Below are positions 50,986 through 58,131 of a DNA stretch of 64,000 nucleotides, piece after piece. The position numbers and the translations under genes were made by a program. The notes under the pieces were generated by a model that was not told the DNA's origin, ran no database searches, and worked only from the letters and a program-made list of their open reading frames with translations. The stretch's first letter is position 1. Each line of letters starts with the position of its first letter. The DNA comes from an uncultured Collinsella sp. (lineage in GTDB: Bacteria; Actinomycetota; Coriobacteriia; Coriobacteriales; Coriobacteriaceae), in the NCBI GenBank assembly GCA_937923795.1, contig CALDWI010000002.1, forward strand, positions 16,546-80,545, read 5' to 3'.

Positions 50986-51770
50986 TCAAGATTAAGTCTG
51001 CAACGCAAATCGAGCAGATGAAGAAGGCAGGAGCGCTATCTAAGATGGCGCTCCGCCACGTTGGAGCCATGGTGCGCCCCGGCGTTTCGACTTTTGAGCT
51101 CGATCAGCTCGCAGAGCAGATTATCCGCATGCATGGTGGCACCCCAGCCTTTAAGGGTTACGGCGGGTTTCCCGGAACCATTTGCGCATCGATTAACGAT
51201 GCCGTGGTACACGGTATTCCCAACCCCGACATGATCCTGCGCGATGGCGATATCATCTCCATCGATACGGGAGCCGTTGTCGACGGTTGGGTCGGCGATA
51301 ACGCTTGGACGTTTTTCGTCGGCACCCCCACGCCCGAAGCCAAGGCTTTGTGCGAGATCACGCGCGATTGCCTTAAGGCTGCTATCGAGCAGGCTGTTCC
51401 CGGTAACCATATCGGGGACGTCGGTTATGCCGTTCAGTCCCTCGCCGAGTCTCACGGTTACGGCGTGCTTCGCGATTATGTGGGCCATGGCATTGGCCGC
51501 GTGATGCACGAGGACCCCAACGTTCCTAACTATGGAAAGAAGGGGAGGGGCGTTCGCCTCCAGGCCGGCATGGTCATTGCCATCGAGCCGATGGTTACGA
51601 TGGGTTCCAACCATGTGAGCACGGGCTCCGACGGTTGGATCGTCACGACCAACGACCACCTGCCCGCCGCGCACTACGAGAACACCGTCGCCATTACCAA
51701 TGACGGCCCGGTGATTCTCACCACGGATGCCCAAGGTGCTTGGTGCTCCCTCCAAGGCGGAGAAATGTAA
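50982..51770 (+). CDS. map: methionine aminopeptidase, type I
   Basis: Removes N-terminal methionine from new proteins. The 262-residue enzyme shows the conserved metal ligands in SIDTGAVVDGWVGDNAWTF (two Asp), YVGHGIGRVMHE (His), IEPMV (Glu) and the late ENTVAI segment (Glu). The start overlaps adk (ATGA). It precedes infA, the usual order. Confidence 0.96.
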   Translation: MIKIKSATQIEQMKKAGALSKMALRHVGAMVRPGVSTFELDQLAEQIIRMHGGTPAFKGYGGFPGTICASINDAVVHGIPNPDMILRDGDIISIDTGAVVDGWVGDNAWTFFVGTPTPEAKALCEITRDCLKAAIEQAVPGNHIGDVGYAVQSLAESHGYGVLRDYVGHGIGRVMHEDPNVPNYGKKGRGVRLQAGMVIAIEPMVTMGSNHVSTGSDGWIVTTNDHLPAAHYENTVAITNDGPVILTTDAQGAWCSLQGGEM

Positions 51771-51874
51771 CAAGTTCCATTTAGTTGTGGAGCCATTACG
51801 AAGTTATTACGATGCGTGCATACGTGTTGTAGAATACTCAATCGCTGTCGTTTTCTAGAGAAAGATGATTGCTT
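51771..51874 (+). promoter_or_regulatory. possible promoter before infA
   Basis: The 104-nt spacer includes TAGAAT at about 51831-51836 as a potential -10 box within GTTGTAGAATACTC, giving a leader of roughly 35 nt. The -35 hexamer is not clear. Confidence 0.35.
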
Positions 51875-52093
51875 GTGAAGAAGGAAGACGCAATTGAGCT
51901 CGAGGGTACGGTAAAGGAACCGTTGCCCAACGCCATGTTTAAGGTCGAGCTCGAGAACGGTCATTCGGTTCTGTGCAACATTTCTGGCAAGATCCGAATG
52001 AATTACATCCGTATTCTCCCCGGTGACAGGGTTGTCGTGGAGCTTTCCCCGTACGACCTGACCCGCGGCCGCATCACCTATCGCTACAAATAG
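51875..52093 (+). CDS. infA: translation initiation factor IF-1
   Basis: OB-fold factor that occupies the ribosomal A site at initiation. The GTG at 51875 gives 72 residues, the normal length, beginning MKKEDAIELEGTVKEPLPNA; an in-frame TTG at 51869 would add two residues. The C-terminus DLTRGRITYRYK is diagnostic. It lies between map and rpmJ. Confidence 0.95.
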   Translation: MKKEDAIELEGTVKEPLPNAMFKVELENGHSVLCNISGKIRMNYIRILPGDRVVVELSPYDLTRGRITYRYK

Positions 52094-52243
52094 CGGCACG
52101 CATACACGCACTCCATTTCCGACTGCAGGCTTAGCTCAACCTACGGTCGGATTGTGTGTGAAGACCAGCCATAGTTTTAAACGCCTGCGGCTGGGCGAGT
52201 AGATAGTAGGGAAGTAGTTTGAGCGCTACCGAAAGGAAGAACG

Positions 52244-52357
52244 ATGAAGGTACGTCCTTCGGTCAAGAAGATGTGCGATAAGTGCAAAATCATTAGGCGC
52301 CATGGCAAGGTCCTCGTCATTTGCGAGAACCCCCGTCATAAGCAGCGTCAGGGTTAA
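52244..52357 (+). CDS. rpmJ: 50S ribosomal protein L36
   Basis: Tiny zinc-binding protein, 37 residues (MKVRPSVKKMCDKCKIIRRH and so on), with Cys11, Cys14, Cys27 and His32 as likely zinc ligands. Found by reading the gap between infA and rpsM. GAAAGGAAG precedes the ATG, and a TAA ends it at 52355-52357. Confidence 0.95.
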   Translation: MKVRPSVKKMCDKCKIIRRHGKVLVICENPRHKQRQG

Positions 52358-52371
52358 GAGAGGAGACTACG

Positions 52372-52746
52372 TTGGCCCGTATTAATGGTGTCGACCTCCC
52401 GCGTGAGAAGCGCGTTGAGATCGGTCTGACCTACATTTACGGCATCGGCCGCACCACTGCGACGAAGATTTGCGTCGAGTGCAACGTTAACGTGGATACG
52501 CGCGTTAAGGACCTCACCGAGGATGAGGTTAACGCCATCCGCGATTATATCGATAAGAACCAGATCATGGTTGAGGGCGACCTCCGCCGTGAGCGCAACC
52601 AGAACGTCAAGCGCCTTATGGACATCGGCTGCAACCGCGGCCTTCGTCACCGCAAGGGCCTCCCGGTCCGCGGCCAGCGCACCCACACTAACGCTCGTAC
52701 CCGCAAGGGCCCGAAGCGTCAGATCGGTGCTAAGAAGAAGAAATAA
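52372..52746 (+). CDS. rpsM: 30S ribosomal protein S13
   Basis: Small-subunit head protein bridging to the 50S. It has 124 residues, with LPREKRVEIGLTYIYGIGR near the N-terminus and RHRKGLPVRGQRTHTNARTR near the end. A TTG start is preceded by GAGAGGAG; MARINGVDLP is the expected N-terminus. First gene of the alpha segment after rpmJ. Confidence 0.95.
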   Translation: MARINGVDLPREKRVEIGLTYIYGIGRTTATKICVECNVNVDTRVKDLTEDEVNAIRDYIDKNQIMVEGDLRRERNQNVKRLMDIGCNRGLRHRKGLPVRGQRTHTNARTRKGPKRQIGAKKKK

Positions 52747-52760
52747 GGAGCGCTAGATAG

Positions 52761-53165
52761 ATGGCTACTGCTAAGAAGAACGTTCGCGCTGCCCGTCTGA
52801 AGCGCGCGGACCGTAAGAACATTTCCGTGGGCCAGGCTCACATTCGTTCTACGTTCAACAACACGATCGTTTCGATCACCGATCCCCAGGGCAACGTCAT
52901 TTCCTGGAAGTCGGCTGGCCAGGTGGGCTTCAAGGGCTCCCGTAAGTCCACGCCGTTCGCTGCCCAGATGGCTGCCGAGGCTGCTGCCAAGCAGGCCATG
53001 GAGCACGGTATGAAGAAGGTTTCCGTCTTCGTCAAGGGCCCCGGCTCCGGTCGTGAGACCGCCATCCGCTCCCTCCAGGCTGCTGGCCTCGAGGTCTCGA
53101 GCATCCAGGACAAGACCCCCATTCCGCACAACGGCTGCCGCCCCAAGAAGCGTCGCCGCGTGTAA
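52761..53165 (+). CDS. rpsK: 30S ribosomal protein S11
   Basis: Platform protein of the small subunit, 134 residues. Conserved AHIRSTFNNTIVSITDPQGN and the C-terminal IQDKTPIPHNGCRPKKRRRV identify it. AAGGAG lies ahead of the ATG, and rpsD follows after 19 nt. Confidence 0.96.
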   Translation: MATAKKNVRAARLKRADRKNISVGQAHIRSTFNNTIVSITDPQGNVISWKSAGQVGFKGSRKSTPFAAQMAAEAAAKQAMEHGMKKVSVFVKGPGSGRETAIRSLQAAGLEVSSIQDKTPIPHNGCRPKKRRRV

Positions 53166-53184
53166 CTGAAAGGATCGTATCAAT

Positions 53185-53781
53185 ATGGCAATCGACAGGA
53201 CTCCTGTTCTTAAGCGCTGCCGTCAGCTCGGGATCGATCCCGCTGAGCTCGGTTACAGCAGCAAGAAGGAATCTATCCGTCAGCCCAAGCGCCGTCGCAA
53301 GGAATCTGAGTACGGCATGCAGCTGCGCGAGAAGCAGAAGGTCAAGTTCATCTATGGCGTTCTGGAGAAGCAGTTCCACGGCTACTTCAACAAGGCCCGC
53401 AAGATGAACGGCGTCACCGGTGAGAACCTCATGATCATCCTTGAGTCTCGCCTCGACAACGTCGTCTTCCGTCTTGGCTTCGCCCGCACCCGCAAAGAGG
53501 CTCGTCAGTCCGTCCGTCATGGTCACTTCACCGTGAACGGCAAGCGCGTGGACATCCCGTCCTACCGCGTCAAGGCCGGCGACGTCGTCGCTGTCGGCGA
53601 GAAGTTCCGTGACCTCCTCCCCATCAAGGAGGCCCTGATTTCCTCCGAGCGCTTTGAGGTTCCTGGCTGGCTCGAGGTCGATATCGAGAAGCTGTCTGGT
53701 AACGTGCTCGCTCTGCCGACGCGTGAGCAGATCAGCGGTGATATCAACGAGCAGCTCATCGTCGAGCTCTACTCTAAGTAG
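53185..53781 (+). CDS. rpsD: 30S ribosomal protein S4
   Basis: Primary assembly protein of the small subunit, 198 residues. The S4 RNA-binding domain (LESRLDNVVFRLGFARTRKE, HGHFTVNGKRVDIPSY) lies in the second half. The N-terminus, without zinc cysteines, starts MAIDRTPVLKRCRQLGIDP. GAAAGGA precedes the ATG. It is followed by rpoA, as in most S4-containing alpha operons. Confidence 0.96.
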   Translation: MAIDRTPVLKRCRQLGIDPAELGYSSKKESIRQPKRRRKESEYGMQLREKQKVKFIYGVLEKQFHGYFNKARKMNGVTGENLMIILESRLDNVVFRLGFARTRKEARQSVRHGHFTVNGKRVDIPSYRVKAGDVVAVGEKFRDLLPIKEALISSERFEVPGWLEVDIEKLSGNVLALPTREQISGDINEQLIVELYSK

Positions 53782-53813
53782 TCCATCCGGGCTGCTGAGG
53801 CTGGAGGTAATAC

Positions 53814-54755
53814 ATGTCAGAATTCATTAGGCCTCAGGTTCAGGTCGAAGAGATCAACGAGACGTCTGCTCGTGTCTCCGTCGAGCCGCTCGAGCGTGGC
53901 TACGGCGATACGCTGGGTAACTCCCTTCGTCGCGTTCTTCTGTCCTCGCTCGAGGGTGCCGCCGTCGAGGCTATTCAGATCGATGGCGCGCAGCACGAGT
54001 TCATGACCATCCCTAACATGGTCGAGGATGTCACCGACATCGTCCTGAATGTCAAGGGTCTTGTCTTCAGGGCTCTCGGCACGACCGACGAGGCGACCGC
54101 CACCATTTCGGTTGACGGCCCCTGCGAGGTCACCGGTGCGGACTTCTTTATTCCGTCCGAGTTTGAGCTGGTCAACCCCGAGCAGCACATCGCTACGCTC
54201 ACCGAGGGTGGCCATCTCACCATGAGCATGCGCATCGGCTATGGCCGCGGCTATGTTTCTGGCGAGGCCAACAAACGCGACAACGATCCCATCGGTGTGA
54301 TCCACGTCGACTCGCTGTACTCGCCGGTTTCCCGTTGCGCCAAGCTCGTTGAGGCTTGCCGTGTCGGTCAGCACACCGACTACGACCGCCTTGTCCTCGA
54401 GATCGAGACCAACGGCTCCATCGCCCCGCGCGACGCCGTGGTCCAGGCTGCCAATATCATTAACCAGCATATGGCTGCCTTTATGAACCTTGCCGAGACC
54501 CCCGAGGTCGAGGAGGAGGCTTCGATCTTCGCTCCCGAGGTCACCAACGACAACGCTGAGCTGGACAAGCAGATCGAGGATCTGGACCTTTCCGTCCGTT
54601 CTTACAACTGCCTTAAGCGCGCCAGCATTCACTCGGTCCGTCAGCTCGTTGAGTTCTCGGAGAACGATCTGCTCAACATCCGTAACTTCGGTGTTAAGTC
54701 GATCGAGGAAGTGAAGGACAAGCTTGAGTCCATGGGCCTGAGCCTGAAGGCTTAA
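53814..54755 (+). CDS. rpoA: RNA polymerase subunit alpha
   Basis: Assembles beta and beta' and contacts promoter UP elements and activators. The 313-residue chain has the N-terminal dimer domain (LERGYGDTLGNSLRRVLLSS) and, after an acidic linker near residues 220-245, the C-terminal domain (NCLKRASIHSVRQLVEFSEN, then LLNIRNFGVKSIEEVKDKL). GGAGGTAA lies upstream of the ATG. Confidence 0.97.
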   Translation: MSEFIRPQVQVEEINETSARVSVEPLERGYGDTLGNSLRRVLLSSLEGAAVEAIQIDGAQHEFMTIPNMVEDVTDIVLNVKGLVFRALGTTDEATATISVDGPCEVTGADFFIPSEFELVNPEQHIATLTEGGHLTMSMRIGYGRGYVSGEANKRDNDPIGVIHVDSLYSPVSRCAKLVEACRVGQHTDYDRLVLEIETNGSIAPRDAVVQAANIINQHMAAFMNLAETPEVEEEASIFAPEVTNDNAELDKQIEDLDLSVRSYNCLKRASIHSVRQLVEFSENDLLNIRNFGVKSIEEVKDKLESMGLSLKA

Positions 54756-54785
54756 TGCTTCGCATATTTGAGGAGAAACTAGACC

Positions 54786-55253
54786 ATGCGTCATAACGTT
54801 AAGAAGGGCCTGAAGCTCGGCACCGATGCGAGCCACACCAAGGCCATGAAGAAGAGCCTTGCTAAGGCCCTCTTCGAGAACGACCGCATCAAGACCACCG
54901 AGACCCGCGCTAAGGCGCTGCGTTCGGTCGTCGATCCGATCATCACCTGGGCCAAGAAGGGCGACCTGCACTCTCGTCGTCTGGCTATCGCCAAGCTCGG
55001 CGATAAGCAGCTCGTTGCCGAGATCTTCGACAAGGCTGCTCAGGGCATGTGGCAGGACCGCAACGGCGGTTACACCCGCATCATGAAGCTCGGTAACCGC
55101 AAGGGCGACAACGCTCCCATCGTTATCATGGAGCTCGTCACCGAGCCTTGCACGCCTAAGGCTAAGAAGGCTGCTCCGGCCCCCAAGAAGGCCGCTGCTC
55201 CCAAGAAGGTCGAGGCTGCCGAGGAGGCTCCTGCTGAGGAGACCGCTGAGTAG
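54786..55253 (+). CDS. rplQ: 50S ribosomal protein L17 with basic/acidic tail
   Basis: Large-subunit protein near the tunnel exit. The first 116 residues are standard (MRHNVKKGLKLGTDASHTKA; GGYTRIMKLGNRKGDNAP). A further ~35 residues rich in Ala, Lys, Pro and Glu form a disordered tail, making 155 in total. Such tails occur in actinobacterial L17. It ends the ribosomal block before a strong terminator. Confidence 0.95.
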   Translation: MRHNVKKGLKLGTDASHTKAMKKSLAKALFENDRIKTTETRAKALRSVVDPIITWAKKGDLHSRRLAIAKLGDKQLVAEIFDKAAQGMWQDRNGGYTRIMKLGNRKGDNAPIVIMELVTEPCTPKAKKAAPAPKKAAAPKKVEAAEEAPAEETAE

Positions 55254-55280
55254 ACAATCCGTCTGCATAGGCTATATTCG

Positions 55281-55310
55281 AGGGGTACGTTCGCGTACCC
55301 CTCTTTTTTT
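55281..55310 (+). terminator. rho-independent terminator after rplQ
   Basis: AGGGGTACG pairs perfectly with CGTACCCCT around a stable TTCG loop, followed by CTTTTTTTT. A textbook terminator ending the second ribosomal block. Confidence 0.95.
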
Positions 55311-55345
55311 GTCGCGATACCGTTGCTTGTTTGTTGGGAGCGCCC

Positions 55346-56170
55346 ATGACTGCGCCGTCTGATTTCAATTCGATTTCCGAGCTTGACGCCACGCTCGTAT
55401 TTCGCGTGGCCTATGATGGCTCGTCGTATAGCGGATTTGCCGAGCAGCCGGGACAGACGACGGTTGCGGGTGAGCTACGTCGAGCTATTGAGACGCTCCT
55501 GCGCCGTCCGATCGACCTGACGTGTGCGGGACGTACCGATGCCGGCGTGCATGCGGTGGCACAGTTTATCAGCGTGCCCGTAACGGACGCTGAGTTGGCT
55601 TTGACGCGCCGTAGGTGGCTGAGGGCTATGGATGCCCTCCTGCCCAAAGATATCGCCATAAACGAGGTCTACAAGGCCCGTAAAGGCTTTTCTGCACGCT
55701 TTGATGCGCGTTCCCGTACGTATACGTACCGTATTGCCGATCGCGACGCGCGCCCTGTGCTTTCGCGCGGTGCGGTGTGGTGGCATCGCTACCCATTGGA
55801 TGTTGAGGCGATGTCTGCGGCCTGTCCCGCGCTGCTGGGCGAGCAGGACTTCAAGAGCTTTTGCAAGGTGGCGTCTGCCGTGGGCAAGCCCACGCACCGC
55901 TGCGTGATGCGTGCCGAGTTTGGCCATGAGGCTGCGTTTGGCGAGGACATCCTGACGTTTACCATCGAGGGCAATGCGTTTCTGCATTCGATGGTCCGCA
56001 CGATCGTGGGCACGCTTGTCGAGATTGGCATGCATCGCCGTGAACCCGAGTGGATGCGCGAGGTCATCGATGCTTGCGACCGTACCGCTGCGGGCCCCAC
56101 GGCTCCTGCCTGCGGCCTTACGTTTATGGGCGTGGATTACGATCCCGCCGAGCTTGTCGTGCTCGACTAG
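55346..56170 (+). CDS. truA: tRNA pseudouridine(38-40) synthase TruA
   Basis: Modifies the anticodon arm of tRNAs. The 274-residue protein has FRVAYDGSSYSGFAEQPGQT at the N-terminus and the catalytic Asp in CAGRTDAGVHAVAQ. Conserved NAFLHSMVRTIVGTLVEIG lies near the C-terminus. The ATG at 55346 follows TTGGGAG; an in-frame TTG at 55331 would add five residues. truA after rplQ is a frequent arrangement. Confidence 0.94.
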   Translation: MTAPSDFNSISELDATLVFRVAYDGSSYSGFAEQPGQTTVAGELRRAIETLLRRPIDLTCAGRTDAGVHAVAQFISVPVTDAELALTRRRWLRAMDALLPKDIAINEVYKARKGFSARFDARSRTYTYRIADRDARPVLSRGAVWWHRYPLDVEAMSAACPALLGEQDFKSFCKVASAVGKPTHRCVMRAEFGHEAAFGEDILTFTIEGNAFLHSMVRTIVGTLVEIGMHRREPEWMREVIDACDRTAAGPTAPACGLTFMGVDYDPAELVVLD

Positions 56171-56331
56171 GGGAGGGCTCGGCGCGTCGTGCGTCGGCAC
56201 CTGTCATCTGTGGGCTGCGCGTGTGCAACATCTGTTCTTGGCGTGCAATACAACCGGTGTCTCATTGCTTTTATTGCCGGGGTGTACCATGAACGACAGT
56301 TTGATTCACTGCTGTCGAGAGGACGGATAAC

Positions 56332-57372
56332 TTGGTTCGACGTGGCTCGCATCCGCGACTTTCGGTGATCCTTGTGGTAGAAGGTTCGCCCAGCTATGCG
56401 ATGCGTGCGCTCGAGAGTATCCAGAACCAAGACCTCTACGATTTGCAGATTGTCGTTGTCTGCCGCGATGCTGCGCCCGGTGTGCGCCATTCGCTTCAAG
56501 TTGCTGCCGACAGGGACATCCATATTGATTTGATTGACGTCGAGGACGCGAAGCGCGGCGCTTGTCTTCGTGCCGGTTTTGCTGCCTCGCGCGGCTCTCA
56601 AATCATCGCTATGAACGCCGATGAGTGGTTTGCTCCGCAGTCCCTTTCCAAGATGGTCGATATCGCGTGCGATACTACGGCAGACATAGTGCTCCCCACG
56701 GTGTCGCTCGACCGCTATGATGCACATCGAGAGCGCCATTCGCGCGTCTTGGATGCTGCTCATATTTCCATTGATAGCAAATCCTCGATGGTGACCGGGC
56801 TGCCCCAGTTGATTTTAGGCGGCCTTGTCGTTCAGACCTCTGGCGTGATGTACAGCCGCTCGCTGTTTGAGGCATGCCTGTCGCGCGGCAAGGCGTACCG
56901 TACGGTTGAGTTTATGGCTTATGCGCTCTCGCAGGCACGATTCGTGTCCGGCTGCGGCGACGCTTGTTTCCACGCGGTGGCACCTAAGCTTACAGATGCC
57001 TTTGATCCCACCATGTATGCCAGGATATCCGATGACACTCGAGCGCTCGACGAGCTTGCGGACTCACTCTCGGAAGCAGATAGCGGTGGTCGGCTCAAGC
57101 TGGCAAGCCAAAAGTTCTACTTTGCCGGACTGGTCGCCTGCATCGAGAATTTGTGTCTGAGCCCGCATGGAGTGTCGTCAATCGAGCGTTCCGCCCGCAT
57201 GCGTGATATGCTCGAGGCGCCTCGAACCCGTCAGATGGTCGCCGCGCTCAAGGATAACCATCGGGGACTCGGTCTGTTGTTTGGGCCGATCGCCAGCGCC
57301 AAGCCCGCGCGCTGCGTGATGTGTACGCATCTGGCAGCTTTTCTTAACCGGACGGGCGCAAAAACCGCCTAA
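56332..57372 (+). CDS. glycosyltransferase family 2-like protein
   Basis: A 346-residue protein with a GT-A-type N-terminus: LSVILVVEGSPSYAMRALES, then QDLYDLQIVVVCRD and a possible metal-site region AMNADEWFAPQSL in place of the usual DxD. The second half is unlike well-known glycosyltransferases, and no membrane anchor is seen. A TTG start follows GAGAGGA. The product might modify a cell-surface polymer, but donor and acceptor are unknown and activity is not certain. Confidence 0.6.
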   Translation: MVRRGSHPRLSVILVVEGSPSYAMRALESIQNQDLYDLQIVVVCRDAAPGVRHSLQVAADRDIHIDLIDVEDAKRGACLRAGFAASRGSQIIAMNADEWFAPQSLSKMVDIACDTTADIVLPTVSLDRYDAHRERHSRVLDAAHISIDSKSSMVTGLPQLILGGLVVQTSGVMYSRSLFEACLSRGKAYRTVEFMAYALSQARFVSGCGDACFHAVAPKLTDAFDPTMYARISDDTRALDELADSLSEADSGGRLKLASQKFYFAGLVACIENLCLSPHGVSSIERSARMRDMLEAPRTRQMVAALKDNHRGLGLLFGPIASAKPARCVMCTHLAAFLNRTGAKTA

Positions 57373-57378
57373 ACGGCT

Positions 57379-57416
57379 CATTTCGAAACAAATTTGCATA
57401 GAATTGTTTCGAAATG
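57379..57416. repeat. TTTCGAAACAA inverted repeat between GT-like gene and argR
   Basis: CATTTCGAAACAAATT pairs with AATTGTTTCGAAATG with one bulged base and a 7-nt loop. It lies just after the glycosyltransferase-like gene and about 90 nt before argR. It could be a weak terminator or an operator; AT-rich sequence follows. Confidence 0.55.
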
Positions 57417-57504
57417 CGTTCTTATACACAAAAGCCTTCAAATAGCGTTAAACTATTCAATCACTGATTGATTGTCTCCGCCATCTTTTGGAGAGAGGGT
57501 TTGT

Positions 57505-57942
57505 ATGGCTAAAAAACGCAATGGGCGCCAGGATGCCATTAGAGATATTGTGCGCAATAAGGACGTCCGCACGCAGCGCGTGCTGGTCGATGAGCTCCGC
57601 GCTATGGGCTTTGATTGCACGCAGGCGACTGTCTCTCGCGATATTGCCGACATGGGGCTGCGTAAGCTCCCTGAGGGCATCTATGTTCTGGCAGAGGACC
57701 TGCACCTGCAGCGTATGGTTTCCGAGCTTGTAACGGGCGTTCTGCGTACCGATAATCTGGTTATGATCAAGGCTCAGCCTGGCACGGCTTCCGGCATCGC
57801 CGCCGCCGTTGATGCGGCAGAGTTGCCCGATGTGCTTGGCTCGCTTGCCGGCAACGATACGATTTTGGTTATTGCCCAGACGGCCGAGGACGGCGAGCGT
57901 CTTGAGGCGCTGATCAATAAGCTGAGCAATTCTCGCAAGTAG
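57505..57942 (+). CDS. argR: arginine repressor ArgR
   Basis: Hexameric arginine-responsive repressor, 145 residues. The N-terminal winged helix includes TQRVLVDELRAMGFDCTQAT and VSRDIADMGLRKL; the C-terminal oligomerisation and arginine-binding domain has the QPGTASGIAAAVD motif and GNDTILVIA. The ATG at 57505 has GGAGAGAGG upstream; the longer frame from 57472 is not needed. No arginine genes are nearby, so it acts in trans. Confidence 0.93.
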   Translation: MAKKRNGRQDAIRDIVRNKDVRTQRVLVDELRAMGFDCTQATVSRDIADMGLRKLPEGIYVLAEDLHLQRMVSELVTGVLRTDNLVMIKAQPGTASGIAAAVDAAELPDVLGSLAGNDTILVIAQTAEDGERLEALINKLSNSRK

Positions 57943-57992
57943 GCGTGCGGGTCGTGCGCTCGGCACTGTGTGCGTGACATGGTGGCTTGTAA

Positions 57993-58030
57993 GGGGGTAT
58001 CGACGTTGGTCGGTACCCCCTATATTGTTT
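57993..58030 (+). terminator. rho-independent-like terminator after argR
   Basis: GGGGGTATCGAC pairs with GTCGGTACCCCC (one T-G wobble) around a GTTG loop and is followed by TATATTGTTT. Confidence 0.7.
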
Positions 58031-58069
58031 GCCGGTATAAAGGCCGTCCACCAGGTCGCTCTAAACTAA

Positions 58070-58108
58070 AAGGCCCCCGAGCACTTTAATAAGCTGCTCG
58101 GGGGCCTT
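58070..58108 (-). terminator. rho-independent terminator of the penicillin-binding protein gene
   Basis: AAGGCCCCCGAGCA (58070-58083) pairs perfectly with TGCTCGGGGGCCTT (58095-58108). Read on the minus strand the stem is followed by TTTAG, fitting the end of the convergent PBP gene. Confidence 0.85.
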
Positions 58109-58131
58109 GTTGCTAATGGCCGGATGAATTT

